The notes: a model not told the origin generated them from the sequence alone. 64,000 bases of DNA from Planctomycetota bacterium (GCA_020831805.1 JAFIFX010000004.1:124001-188000); one strand, 5' to 3'; positions 24,867-34,145 are shown, counted from the first letter of the stretch. Numbers and translations: made by a program.

Positions 24867-25321
24867 GCATCGGCCACGGTCAGACGACGCGACCCCATGG
24901 CTTGCCGGTCTGCGTGCCCGCGCCCGAACGGCGCGGCGACGCGCCGCCGCTCCGATCCCTGGCGGTCGTCTGGCGTGTCAACGCCCGTTCCCTGGGCGCG
25001 CACGCCCCCAACCCCGCGGGCCGCATCACGGAACTCGCCGTGCGGATCGACGCGATCGGCCCGTCCGCCCGCGGCTCGGTGACGGTGCGCGACCCGGACT
25101 CGGCCGACGCCCCCCGGACCATCGAGACCTTCGAACGCGTGGGCGTGGAGGTGATCCCCGACATGCGCTCGGAGATCCACATCGAGTGCCCCGGCGTGCT
25201 CCACGCCACCATCGCGCCCGAGGGCGACGCCTGGCGCCTGGTCTACGCCCGCACGCCGCTGCTTGACGCCCTGGGCATCCCCGGCGGGCGCGCCGAAGCC
25301 GTGGGCGTCATCGTGGGCTGA
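24863..25321 (+). CDS. Conserved-looking hypothetical protein coupled to the GbsR-like regulator
   Basis: 152 residues. The ATG overlaps the stop codon of the regulator gene by four bases (ATGA). The sequence is rich in short beta strands (ITELAVRIDAIGPSARGSV, GVEVIPDMRSEIHIECPGV) with no signal peptide, membrane helix or known motif. A small beta-barrel or ligand-binding fold is possible. Coupled translation suggests a role linked to the regulator, perhaps as its cofactor sensor or target. The stop codon overlaps the convergent HYExAFE gene by 14 bases. Confidence 0.6.
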   Translation: MSIGHGQTTRPHGLPVCVPAPERRGDAPPLRSLAVVWRVNARSLGAHAPNPAGRITELAVRIDAIGPSARGSVTVRDPDSADAPRTIETFERVGVEVIPDMRSEIHIECPGVLHATIAPEGDAWRLVYARTPLLDALGIPGGRAEAVGVIVG

Positions 25322-25934
25322 GCACCGCCGCGGGCTCGGCGCCCAGCGGTTCGAGGGCCGGGGCGTGGTCCAGTGGGCTGGTCGTGAAGGGGTCGGCCGC
25401 ACCCGCGAACGGGCGGCTGACCGATTCGAAATCGTCACGCGAGAGGTGCACCGTGCGCCACCGCGGGCTGCGGACCTTCATCCGGTCGCGGTAGTCGTCG
25501 AGCGGGACCGCCCGCACCGCGTGCCACACGCCGTCCAGCTCGACCACCTCACCGAACAGCCCATCCGGGGGCGGGCCGGGGCAGGCGTAGACGAACACGA
25601 ACACCGCCTCGTAGCCGGGGCCGAACAGCGCCTGCCACCGCGAGAGCGCCGCCACATCGTCGAGTGTGACCCACGATTCGAGCCGGGGACGCCCCGTGCC
25701 GAGCGTCGCGGAGCGCGTGGCGGGGATCGAGCGGCCCTTGACCTCGATCAGCAGGTTGCTCGACCGGCCGTAGACGATGAAATCGAAGTTCTTCAGGCCC
25801 GGCCCGGCGGCGCCCGGTGCGCCGGCGTCGGGGAGCAGGGACTGGCGCGCCTCGTTGACGGCGACGTAGGGGATGCGTCCGGCCCGCAGGAGCTTCTCGA
25901 AGGCGCGCTCGGCTCGGTGGCGACGCTGGGCCAT
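25308..25934 (-). CDS. HYExAFE family protein (PD-(D/E)xK-like nuclease fold inferred)
   Basis: 208 residues. The N terminus (HRAERAFEKLL, then IPYVAVNEARQSLL) matches the HYExAFE family of planctomycetes, named for a motif of this kind. A nuclease-like core follows: an Asp in FDFIVYGR and then LLIEVKGRSIP, the order of the D and E-x-K residues of restriction-endonuclease-like folds. No partner gene is adjacent. The function of the family is not established. DNA or RNA cleavage is only inferred from the motif order. Confidence 0.75.
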   Translation of the reverse strand: MAQRRHRAERAFEKLLRAGRIPYVAVNEARQSLLPDAGAPGAAGPGLKNFDFIVYGRSSNLLIEVKGRSIPATRSATLGTGRPRLESWVTLDDVAALSRWQALFGPGYEAVFVFVYACPGPPPDGLFGEVVELDGVWHAVRAVPLDDYRDRMKVRSPRWRTVHLSRDDFESVSRPFAGAADPFTTSPLDHAPALEPLGAEPAAVLSPR

Positions 25935-25966
25935 GGACGCATGGTACCGGATCGCGGATCAGGGGA

Positions 25967-26968
25967 TCAAGGGTTGGTCGGCGGGGCGAGGCGCTCGAGG
26001 ATCAGCGGGATGGTGGGCGGCTCGGGAGCGGGATCCAGGCCGAGCCGCTTACGCACCCAGTCGGTGCCCTCGATCGTGCGGATGATGCTGCGGTGGTTGG
26101 CGCGGACGAACAGGACTTCGTCGGCGTGCTCGGACACCGCCGAGTCGGCGGGCACGAGGCCGTCGCCCAGCCGGCGGAGCTTCGCCGGGACGCTCTCAAG
26201 ATCCTCCGGGGGGTCGCCGCGGCCGAGGACCGCGACCACGCACACGAGCCGCGTCTCCGGCGGCCAGGGCCGTTCGTCGAGCCCGGTCAGGTAGTCGGAC
26301 CCGGCCAGGAGATCATGGCGTGCCTCGCCCCGCCCGTCGTGCCAGCCGACGAACAACCGGGCCGGGTCGCGGTCGTCCGATTCGATCCATCGCTGGATGT
26401 GCTCGCGGATCTCGGACAGCAGATGGAACCGCGCGAGCGGCGAGCCGGCGTGGGGCGTGCCGAGGGTGATCACCAGCGGCACGCCCGGGCGGGCTTGGTC
26501 CTCGAACGCCGGGCGGGTCAGCGCGTCGCGCATGATCAGGCCGCCCATGGAATGGGCGACCACTTCGATCGAGCCGACGCCGCGTTCGCGCAGTTCGGTC
26601 AGGCGGGCGGCCAGCTTGGCGGCGGACACCGTCGCCGGCTGGTCGTTGGGATAGTCGAACCGGACCACGGCGTGGCCCCGCCCGGCCAGCGCGGGCGAGA
26701 GCTGGTCCCACACGCGGCCGGGCTCGTCGAGCCCGTGGATCAGCAGGACCGCACGATCGGGCGTGGGGCCGGGCGGGTCCGCGATCCACTCCGTTCCGTC
26801 GAACCAGCGCAGGCCCATGGGCGGAAGCAGGTCGGCCGCCCGCTCGATCAGGCCCGGCAGCCGGGATTCACGCCACGCGCTGAAGGCCACGGGCAGCAGC
26901 GCGACGAGGACCATGGCCGCGCAGGCCAGGCGGGCCGCGACGCCGGGTTGGGTCCGGGGCCGACGCAC
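25967..26968 (-). CDS. Lipase-like alpha/beta hydrolase, membrane-anchored
   Basis: 333 residues from a GTG. A basic start is followed by a hydrophobic helix (residues about 11-29), likely an anchor or uncleaved signal. The catalytic region has the oxyanion block LLIHGLDEPG, the nucleophile elbow VAHSMGGLIM and the Asp/His region DGLVPADSAV and NHRSII, the usual Ser-Asp-His order of lipases and esterases. The substrate is unknown. The gene ends five bases from the MCE-domain gene upstream of it (26974), so it is likely the distal member of the mlaF-mlaD operon. Confidence 0.82.
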   Translation of the reverse strand: MRRPRTQPGVAARLACAAMVLVALLPVAFSAWRESRLPGLIERAADLLPPMGLRWFDGTEWIADPPGPTPDRAVLLIHGLDEPGRVWDQLSPALAGRGHAVVRFDYPNDQPATVSAAKLAARLTELRERGVGSIEVVAHSMGGLIMRDALTRPAFEDQARPGVPLVITLGTPHAGSPLARFHLLSEIREHIQRWIESDDRDPARLFVGWHDGRGEARHDLLAGSDYLTGLDERPWPPETRLVCVVAVLGRGDPPEDLESVPAKLRRLGDGLVPADSAVSEHADEVLFVRANHRSIIRTIEGTDWVRKRLGLDPAPEPPTIPLILERLAPPTNP

Positions 26969-26973
26969 GCCGG

Positions 26974-28320
26974 TCAGGGGTTGGACTCGCGCAGGGTTTC
27001 GAGCAGGGCGCGCTCGGCGTCGGCGTATCGGTCGTAGGCGGCCTGGACGACGGTCGCGATGCGGGCGATCTCGGCGGGCGCGTCGGCGCGTCCGGCCGCG
27101 TCCGGGCCGCTGAGGCTGACCGCGGCGTCGAGCGCTTCGGACGCGGCGCGGAGATCAGCGACCGCGTCGGCGTAGGCCCGGGCCGCGGCGTACAGCGGCT
27201 CGCGGCGCAGCTCGCGCTGGCTCGGCTGCTTGAGCACCCGCCACGGGGCCGCCCGCAGCTCGTCGGTCAGCAGGACCGCCTTGCGCGACAGCGAACGGCT
27301 GTTGGCCAGCGTGGCCGCGATGTCCGGGCGCATCTGGGTGAGCATCGTGTCGGCCTGCTGGCCGACGGACTGGAACGACGCCAGCGCCAGAGTGCCGCGC
27401 TTGATCATGTCCTCGACCTGGTCCATGTTCTCGAAGCGGATGCGTTCGGTGACCGCCTCGACATTGGCCATGATCCTGTCCAGGCCCTCGGCGCGGGCGT
27501 CGACCATCGAACGGAACGATTCGACGGACCCGCGGACCTCGTCCATCAGCACGGGGCCCTGGGCGACGGTCTCGTCGGCCCGGGTCAGAATGCCCGTGAC
27601 CATGGTGGCCCAGTCGCCGTCCTCGGTCAGGCGGCCGGTCAGGCCGCGGACATTGGCCACAGCCTCGCCGGCGTCGTCAAGCATGCCCCCGAACCGGGGC
27701 TCGAAGTCGCTGGTCATGCGCTCGACGCCCGCGATGACGGACTTGGCGGTCTCCACGGCGTCCTTGGCGGCGGCGATGGCCTCGCGGATGTTGCGGGCGT
27801 CCTCGGCGCCGAAGCCGAGCTGGGCGAGGATGGACGGGGCAAAGCGGCCCCCGATGACCTCGCCCGCTTCGAGCACGCCGTTGTTGTTGTTCTCGGCCAG
27901 CGACGCGAGTTCCGAGCCCGGCTCGACGCGGCCCGTTCCGGCGGTGGCGAAGTTGATCCGGCTGACCCCGCCGAGGATGGGCGGGGTCAGATCGGCCACC
28001 GCGTTCTCGTGCAGCATGATGCGCGTGTCCACGAGGACGGTGACATCCATGGCCTCGGGCGCGGTGTCCGGACCGTCCGGCCGGTGGGGCTGGATGGACT
28101 TGACCCGGCCCACGGGCAGGCCCGCGAAGGTCACCTCCGCGCCGGGCTGCAGCCCGGTCACGCCGACGCTCGTCGGGAACCGCACGGTGAACTCGTTTTT
28201 CTCGCCCATCCGGCCGATCACATCGCCGAGGATCGCGGCGACGACCACGGCCAGGGTGAGCGAGCCGATCACGAAGATCCCGGCGAGGACATTGTTTCTT
28301 TTGACGATGCTGACGCTCAT
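26974..28320 (-). CDS. mlaD: MCE/MlaD-domain lipid-transport substrate-binding protein
   Basis: 448 residues. N-terminal transmembrane helix (residues about 11-33), then one MCE domain (FTVRFPTSVGVTGLQPGAEV through RINFATAGTGRV). The rest is long and largely helical (repeated runs such as IREAIAAAKDAVETAKSVIA), fitting the coiled periplasmic extensions of MlaD/YrbD or PqiB-like proteins. The protein is expected in the inner membrane or periplasm, handling phospholipids with an ABC ATPase. It follows the ATPase gene directly. The usual permease (MlaE) is not beside them. Confidence 0.85.
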   Translation of the reverse strand: MSVSIVKRNNVLAGIFVIGSLTLAVVVAAILGDVIGRMGEKNEFTVRFPTSVGVTGLQPGAEVTFAGLPVGRVKSIQPHRPDGPDTAPEAMDVTVLVDTRIMLHENAVADLTPPILGGVSRINFATAGTGRVEPGSELASLAENNNNGVLEAGEVIGGRFAPSILAQLGFGAEDARNIREAIAAAKDAVETAKSVIAGVERMTSDFEPRFGGMLDDAGEAVANVRGLTGRLTEDGDWATMVTGILTRADETVAQGPVLMDEVRGSVESFRSMVDARAEGLDRIMANVEAVTERIRFENMDQVEDMIKRGTLALASFQSVGQQADTMLTQMRPDIAATLANSRSLSRKAVLLTDELRAAPWRVLKQPSQRELRREPLYAAARAYADAVADLRAASEALDAAVSLSGPDAAGRADAPAEIARIATVVQAAYDRYADAERALLETLRESNP

Positions 28321-28350
28321 GGTGGTGTGCTCGGTGTGTCGCGGGCCGAT

Positions 28351-29253
28351 TCAGCCCCGTGTGGGCTCCAGCGATGGCGTGCGGGTCACGCGGTCGGGCG
28401 TGAGGCCGAACAGGTCGGCCTCGTATCCCTGCGCGTCGCGGCGGGAGGCCAATGGGCCGTCCGGCGCGCCGCGGAGGAACTGTCGGATCAACTGCCGGTC
28501 CTCGTCCAGCGAGGCGGTCTCGGCCTCGCCGGTGTCGCGGAGGTTCTCGAACCAGTCGCGGCCCTCGACGAAGAGCATGCGGCCGCGGTCGAGCATCGCC
28601 ATCCGGTCGGCGATGGTAAAGGCCGAGTCCATCTCGTGGGTCACCACCACGCTGGTCACGCCGAGCTGGCGGGTCAGGGCGATGATGAGTTGGTCGATCT
28701 GGGCGCTGGTGACCGGGTCGAGGCCGGCGCTGGGCTCGTCGTAAAAAAGGATCTTGGGATCCAGCGCGAGCGCGCGGGCCAGCCCGGCGCGTTTCTTCAT
28801 GCCGCCGGAGATCTGGGCGGGGTACTTGTTGGCGTGCTCACGCAGGCCGACCAGCTCGAGCTTGATCTTGACCTGGATGTCGATGATCTCCGGGTCCAGG
28901 TCGGTGTGCTCCTGCAGGGGCAGGGCGACATTCTCGTAGAGCGTCATGGAGTTGAAGAGCGCGCCGGACTGGAAGAGGATGCCGAACTTCTTGCGGACCT
29001 CGTTCAATCGCTCCTCGTCCAGGCCGCAGATGTTCTGTCCGAACAGCTCGATACGCCCGGCCTCGGGCCGGTGCGAGCCGATCATGCAGCGCAGCAGGGT
29101 GGACTTGCCCGAGCCCGAGCCGCCCATGATGACCATGGTCTCGCCGGGGTTGACGGTCAGGTTGATGCCGTCGAGCACCGTGACCCCGCCGAAGCGCTTG
29201 ACCAGCCCCTCAACCCGGATCACAGGCTCGGTCTGGCTGGGTGTTGGGTCCAA
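28351..29253 (-). CDS. mlaF: MlaF-type ABC transporter ATP-binding protein
   Basis: 300 residues from a TTG (a GTG lies ten codons later). Walker A GGSGSGKST, Q-loop, signature ISGGMKKRAGLARALA and Walker B ILFYDEPSAGLDP are all intact, with the H-loop in VVVTHEM. ISGGMKKR and the Asp-Leu-Asp-Pro region match the MlaF/TtgA subfamily that drives phospholipid trafficking. A C-terminal extension of about 40 residues is not part of the ATPase core. The mlaD-like gene is 30 bases downstream. Confidence 0.87.
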   Translation of the reverse strand: MDPTPSQTEPVIRVEGLVKRFGGVTVLDGINLTVNPGETMVIMGGSGSGKSTLLRCMIGSHRPEAGRIELFGQNICGLDEERLNEVRKKFGILFQSGALFNSMTLYENVALPLQEHTDLDPEIIDIQVKIKLELVGLREHANKYPAQISGGMKKRAGLARALALDPKILFYDEPSAGLDPVTSAQIDQLIIALTRQLGVTSVVVTHEMDSAFTIADRMAMLDRGRMLFVEGRDWFENLRDTGEAETASLDEDRQLIRQFLRGAPDGPLASRRDAQGYEADLFGLTPDRVTRTPSLEPTRG

Positions 29254-29292
29254 GGCTCTCGCTCCGGTTCGGGTCTGTGGATCGGGCCCGGC

Positions 29293-30060
29293 TCAGGGCG
29301 CATCCGGATCATCGGCGGTCGCGTCCGGCCCATCGGCCGGGTCCCCGGCTGGGCTATCGGTCGATTCCCAGCCCGGCTGCATCGGCAGGGTGTATTCGTT
29401 CAGGTCGGTGTCGTACAGCGCGATGGACCGCGGCCGGCCGGTCGCTTCATCCGGGTAAATCAGGACCAGGGCGTCCCCACGCTCGAAGGTGAACAGCACC
29501 GGCACCACATTCTGGCCCGGGCTGGAGAGCACGCTCGACCACGGACCCCATTCGGACATCGAGTTGAAGTAGCTGCGGACCCCCCGCGGACGGTCCACAA
29601 ACGCGCCCAGCGTGGATTGGTAGGCCTCGCGGAAGGCGATCAGCTCGGCGTCGGACACCCCGGAGCCGGGGGAGACCAGGGCGTCGCGGGCGCCGTCCAG
29701 GTCGTCGGCCTCCAGGCTGACGAACACCTGCTCGGTCGGGACGACCATGCGTGACTCGACCATGTTGACCATGCCGATTCCCCCGCCGAGGCAACTGCCC
29801 CACGCCGCGAGGTTGAACAACGCCAGAATCAGCCCCGCGATCGCCAGCCCACGCCCACCCACCCGCCCGTGCGACCGGCCGATGGTCAGCAGCGCGAAGA
29901 TGCACAGCGGCAGCCCGAGCACGGCGGTGATCCCGAACACGCACCCGCCCAGGGACAGGAGAAAGCCCAGGATCGCGGCCAGGCTGGTCCGCTCGGTCTC
30001 GGGCAGGTTGCCGTAACCGAGCCCATCGCCGCCGGGCGGTTCATATGCCATGTCTCTCAT
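29293..30060 (-). CDS. DUF4190-like membrane protein
   Basis: 255 residues. A Gly/Pro-rich N terminus is followed by two transmembrane helices (residues about 25-50 and 60-85). They read LGFLLSLGGCVFGITAVLGL and GRVGGRGLAIAGLILALFNL, the DUF4190 layout. A longer extracytoplasmic part and an acidic tail rich in Asp and Pro follow. The start is ATG at 30060 or 30051, and the latter has GAGAG before it. It lies just upstream of mlaF on the same strand, with 39 bases between, but no functional link is proven. Confidence 0.65.
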   Translation of the reverse strand: MRDMAYEPPGGDGLGYGNLPETERTSLAAILGFLLSLGGCVFGITAVLGLPLCIFALLTIGRSHGRVGGRGLAIAGLILALFNLAAWGSCLGGGIGMVNMVESRMVVPTEQVFVSLEADDLDGARDALVSPGSGVSDAELIAFREAYQSTLGAFVDRPRGVRSYFNSMSEWGPWSSVLSSPGQNVVPVLFTFERGDALVLIYPDEATGRPRSIALYDTDLNEYTLPMQPGWESTDSPAGDPADGPDATADDPDAP

Positions 30061-30233
30061 GGCGGGAGCCTATCCGGGCAGGGGATGCCCCGCCACGAGC
30101 CCGGGCACATGCGGGTGTGTTCTGAACAGGCGCCCGCGGCCGCGCCGGGGCCGAGCGCCGCGACCCGGCCCCATCAAGTCAGCTGATCGGTCACACCAAC
30201 ACAGAGCCGAGGACCAGACCAACGCTCTATGTG

Positions 30234-30247
30234 TTTGTGATCACAAA
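30234..30247. promoter_or_regulatory. Perfect palindrome TTTGTGATCACAAA
   Basis: A 14-bp perfect palindrome lies in the non-coding region between the DUF4190 gene and the S1 protease gene. It resembles a compact CRP-type site (TGTGA/TCACA without spacer), but the usual six-base gap is absent. The rest of 30061-30552 has no recognisable gene. Confidence 0.4.
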
Positions 30248-30552
30248 TGATTGCGATCCAACCATGCGCACCGGTCCGATCGGCGTCCGCGTGGGGATCG
30301 GGTTGCGCTGCGGGTTTTTCCTAACCACGCCAGTTCAGGTCCGGAACGCGGCCCCGGGGAGCCTTGCCACCCGGCCGAGGCTGATGGAATGCCGATTTTT
30401 GGGCAAACTAAGGGCGATTCCGCTTTGCCCGCCCGGATTTCCCCTGTACCCTGAGTGGGAGCCGTGGGTGTGGTTCTCGTCCCCCCCGAAGGTGGCCGTT
30501 CTGGTTGCCGTCACGCCCGCCGGCTCGAAATCTGAAGTGAAGGAGACCCGAC

Positions 30553-32856
30553 ATGCTGAAGAATGTGCTTCCCCTCGGAGCGTTGCTCTGCGCAACGATT
30601 CCGACGGCGGCGTTGGCCAACGACCTCCAGACCCAGCCGGACCCGCTGCCCAGCCGGTACGCGCCGCTCGCGCTGGACACGGGCGTCCTCCAGAACGCCG
30701 GTGATGCGCTCGCACCGATTTTCTCCACGGAAATCACGGTCGGCGACGCGGAATGGCTCCGTCTCTGGTTCGACGAGGCCGAACTGGCCGGCACGCCCGG
30801 CGTCGACGGCTCGTTCCTCAAGATCATCTCCGCCGAGGACGGCGCCTGGCAGCGCCTTGATGCCGAACACATCGAGAACTGGAGCATGTCGTCGGCCTAC
30901 TTCAACGGCGACACGGTCTTCCTCGAACTCTGGGCCTATCCCGACACCGGGCCCAACCGCATCGCCATGAGCGAGGTCATGGCCGGTGAGCCGGCCGTGG
31001 TCTTGGAGACCATCTGCGACAGCACGGACGACCGCGTCCTCGCGTACGACACACGCGTCGGCCGTCTTTCGAGCGGCTGCACCGGATGGCTGATCAACCA
31101 CGGCGGCAGCGCCAACCTCTACATCACCGCCGGCCACTGCATCGCCAACAGCACCACCGGCGCCGTCATGTTCTTCAACGTCCCGCTCTCGACCAGCAGC
31201 GGCGGCTTCCGCGCCCCGCCCCCCGAGTACCAGTACCCGGTCCAGAACGGCTCGATCCGCAGCAGCGGCAGCGGCGGCGTGGGCAACGACTACGCCACCT
31301 TCCGCACCCACGCCAACTCCAACACCGGCCTGTCGCCGATGACCGCCCAGGGCGCGGCGTTCGACCTCGCAAGCTCGGCCCCCTCGGCGAGCAACCAGCC
31401 GGTCCGGGTCACCGGATACGGCCTGCGCAACGCCAGCTTCCCGCAGATCCCGCCGGAGTGGAGCCGCACGCAGAAGACCGATGCCGGCCCCCTGGTCAGC
31501 AGCACCTCGACGACCATCCGCTACCGCCCGGACACCACCGGCGGCAACTCCGGATCGCCGGTCATCCTCGAGTCGACGGGTCAGGCCATCGGCGTGCACA
31601 CCCACGGCGGGTGCACCACCACCGGCGGCTCCAACGCCGGCACCGCCATCCAGCTCTCGGGCTTCCAGACCTTCATCAACAACCCCCAGGGCACCAACAT
31701 CGTCCAGGCGCCCCTCGATCAATCCGGCACGGCCTTCAACAGCAACAACGGCGGCAGCGAGGGCGGCGCGGTCTACTTCGATGTCGACATGCAGGCCGCG
31801 ACCGTGAATGTCCGGGCCCTTGAACTCAACATCGGCTCGAGCCTCTCCACCGAGTTCACCGTGCGCGTCTACACCACGCCGGACACCGCCGTCGGCAAGG
31901 AGACCAACGCGTCCGCCTGGACCCTCGTCGGCGAGGGCTGGGGCCTGGCCACCGGGACCGACAACGCCACCCGCGTGGTGCTCACCAACCCCTTCACCCT
32001 CGAAGGCGGCCAATCCCACGGCATCGCCATCGTGCTCAACGGCGCCAGCCACCGCTACACCAACGGCGACGGCAGCAACGAGGTGTACAGCTCCAACGCC
32101 ATGACCATCACCGGCGGCGGCGCCACCAATGTGGCCTTCAGTGGCAGCGTGTTCAGCCCGCGCGTCTTCAACGGAAACCTGCTCTACGAGTACGAGGACA
32201 ACTGGGTCATCGGCAACATGCTCGGCAACGACGCCAGCGGCTCCGTCAGCCTCGGCGGGGGCCGCATCAAGGCCATGGGCTTCACCATCCCCGCCGGCAA
32301 CCCCCAGCAGCTCGGCTCGGTCGCGCTCCGCCTGACCACCTCGAGCAACTCGCTCCCCCTCGTCCGTGTCTACTCGGGCACCTCCTCGAGCATCGGCTCG
32401 CTCCTGGCCACCCTCAACAATCCTCCGTCGTTCGCCGACGGTGATGGCACCTACTTCTTCACCCCGTCCGCCCCCCTCAACCTCGCCGCCGGAAGCACCT
32501 ACTGGCTCGTGGTCTACAACACCGGCTCGGGAAGCCTGGACTGGCGCGCCAGCGACCCGGCCATCCTGCCCTCCGGCATCGCCACCCACGCCGGCTCGCT
32601 CTGGTCGTCAACCGCCGGCCCCAACCCACCGAACACTTCCAGCGCCATCCAGAACAGCTACGCCGTCTACGCCCCGGTGGCCAGCAACTGCCCCGCCGAT
32701 CTCAACGGCGACGGCCAGCTCAACTTCTTCGACCTGTCCGAGTTCATCTCGCTGTTCCAGGCCCAGGACCCCATCGCGGACTGGAACAACGACGGTCTGT
32801 TCAACTTCTTCGATTTCTCTGAGTATCTTGCGGACTTCAACGCCGGCTGCCCGTAA
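30553..32856 (+). CDS. Secreted trypsin-like serine protease (S1) with dockerin-like C terminus
   Basis: 767 residues. Signal peptide (MLKNVLPLGALLCATIPTAALA), then an S1 protease domain in which the triad is visible: His in YITAGHCIAN, Asp in GVGNDYATF and Ser in TTGGNSGSPVI. A long beta-rich region of about 350 residues with Gly/Thr/Ser repeats follows. The last 60 residues are two EF-hand segments (ADLNGDGQLNFFDLSEFI and NFFDFSEYLADFNAGCP), the dockerin-like anchor. The ribosome-binding site is GAAGGAG. A terminator lies just after the stop. Likely an extracellular protease with a surface-attachment module. Confidence 0.9.
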   Translation: MLKNVLPLGALLCATIPTAALANDLQTQPDPLPSRYAPLALDTGVLQNAGDALAPIFSTEITVGDAEWLRLWFDEAELAGTPGVDGSFLKIISAEDGAWQRLDAEHIENWSMSSAYFNGDTVFLELWAYPDTGPNRIAMSEVMAGEPAVVLETICDSTDDRVLAYDTRVGRLSSGCTGWLINHGGSANLYITAGHCIANSTTGAVMFFNVPLSTSSGGFRAPPPEYQYPVQNGSIRSSGSGGVGNDYATFRTHANSNTGLSPMTAQGAAFDLASSAPSASNQPVRVTGYGLRNASFPQIPPEWSRTQKTDAGPLVSSTSTTIRYRPDTTGGNSGSPVILESTGQAIGVHTHGGCTTTGGSNAGTAIQLSGFQTFINNPQGTNIVQAPLDQSGTAFNSNNGGSEGGAVYFDVDMQAATVNVRALELNIGSSLSTEFTVRVYTTPDTAVGKETNASAWTLVGEGWGLATGTDNATRVVLTNPFTLEGGQSHGIAIVLNGASHRYTNGDGSNEVYSSNAMTITGGGATNVAFSGSVFSPRVFNGNLLYEYEDNWVIGNMLGNDASGSVSLGGGRIKAMGFTIPAGNPQQLGSVALRLTTSSNSLPLVRVYSGTSSSIGSLLATLNNPPSFADGDGTYFFTPSAPLNLAAGSTYWLVVYNTGSGSLDWRASDPAILPSGIATHAGSLWSSTAGPNPPNTSSAIQNSYAVYAPVASNCPADLNGDGQLNFFDLSEFISLFQAQDPIADWNNDGLFNFFDFSEYLADFNAGCP

Positions 32857-32886
32857 GCCCCACGCGTTGAACACCTGATGCGACAC

Positions 32887-32916
32887 GGGGCGGGCCGCCA
32901 TGGCCCGCCCCTTTTT
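32887..32916 (+). terminator. Terminator after the S1 protease gene
   Basis: A 10-bp stem (GGGGCGGGCC/GGCCCGCCCC) with a 5-base loop, followed by T5. Confidence 0.9.
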
Positions 32917-32947
32917 CGTGCGCCCGCCCCGCGCTCCCTCGGCGCGC

Positions 32948-34108
32948 TCAGCCGGGCAGCACCGCCGCCAGTCGCTTGACGACCGCGCCCACGATCCCCG
33001 CCGCCTCGCCGATCTCGTCGTCCGTCGTCTCGCGGCTGAGCGAGAACCGCACCGACCCGTGCGCCGATTCGGGCGCGATCCCCATCGCCAGCAGCACCGG
33101 CGACGGATCGAGCGACCCGGACGAGCACGCCGCGCCCGCCGAGGCGCACAGCCCCTTCTCCGAGAAGCCCATCAGCAGCGCCTCGGCCTCCAGACGCGGG
33201 AACGCGATGTTCGCCGTGTTCCACAGCCGCTCGCACGGCCCGGACGGGTTGCGATGCGCCCCGGGGCAGCGTTCAAGGATCAGCGCCTCGAGCCGGTCGC
33301 GCAGTGCCCCGAGCCGCGCCCGCTCGGCGTCGTCACCCAGCCACACCATCGCCTCCTCGGCCGCCACGCCCGCCCCCAGCACGCACGCCAGGTTCTCCGT
33401 GCCCCCGCGACGCCCCAGCTCCTGCGACCCCGGCATCACCGGGCGCAGGCGCACCAGCGGCCCGGTCCACAGCCCCCCCACCCCCTTCGGCCCGTGGAAC
33501 TTGTGCGCGCTGAAGGTCAGCAGATCAATCGCCGGCGCGTCCGACGCGGACAGGTCGCACGGCATCTTGCCCACCCACTGCGTCGCGTCGCAGTGGAAGG
33601 GCACGCCCCGCGCCCGGCACGCCGCCCCGATCCCGCCCACCGGGTGGACCACGCCCGTCTCGTTGTTGGCCCACTGCACGCTGACCAGCGCGGTGTCGTC
33701 GTCGATCAGGGCCTCGACCGCGTCCGCCCGGGCCGCGCCCGCATCGTCCAGGGGGATCGTGCGGACCGTCACGCCCTCGCCCGCGAGCAGCTCGCACAGG
33801 TCGCGCACCGCGGCGTGCTCGACCGCGGTGGTGATCACGGTCCGCTTGCCCGTCGCGCCCAGCAGACCCCGGAATGCCAGGTGCACCGACTCCGTGCCCG
33901 ACGCGGTCAGCGTCAGACGCCGGGGCGAGACGCCGATCAACGCCGCCAGCTTCGCCCGGGCCTTCTCCATCGCGTGGCGTGCGTCCTGGCCCGGGCGGTG
34001 CACGGACGAGGGGTTGTGCCAGCGGGCCTCCAGCCCCTCGCGCACCGCGTCGACCACGCCCGGCGAGGGGCGCGTCGTGGCGTTGTTGTCCAGGTAGATC
34101 GTCCGCAT
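32948..34108 (-). CDS. Cysteine desulfurase (NifS/IscS type)
   Basis: 386 residues of a PLP-dependent aminotransferase class V enzyme. The signatures are present: YLDNNATTRP, the PLP-His and ASGTESVHLAF block, the Schiff-base Lys in SAHKFHGPKG and the active-site Cys loop ASAGAACSSGSLDP. It mobilises sulfur from cysteine for iron-sulfur clusters and tRNA thiolation. The long Cys-loop is the IscS/NifS (group I) type, not the short SufS type. No isc/suf scaffold gene is adjacent. The neighbouring secreted protease gene is convergent. Confidence 0.93.
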   Translation of the reverse strand: MRTIYLDNNATTRPSPGVVDAVREGLEARWHNPSSVHRPGQDARHAMEKARAKLAALIGVSPRRLTLTASGTESVHLAFRGLLGATGKRTVITTAVEHAAVRDLCELLAGEGVTVRTIPLDDAGAARADAVEALIDDDTALVSVQWANNETGVVHPVGGIGAACRARGVPFHCDATQWVGKMPCDLSASDAPAIDLLTFSAHKFHGPKGVGGLWTGPLVRLRPVMPGSQELGRRGGTENLACVLGAGVAAEEAMVWLGDDAERARLGALRDRLEALILERCPGAHRNPSGPCERLWNTANIAFPRLEAEALLMGFSEKGLCASAGAACSSGSLDPSPVLLAMGIAPESAHGSVRFSLSRETTDDEIGEAAGIVGAVVKRLAAVLPG

Positions 34109-34145
34109 CGCTCCCGGAGCGTACGCCGCGGGCTGGCGCGCCGCG

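Noticed and set aside
30511..32589. Long minus-strand open frame across the S1 protease gene
   Set aside because: Antisense of a gene with a clear signal peptide, catalytic triad and terminator.
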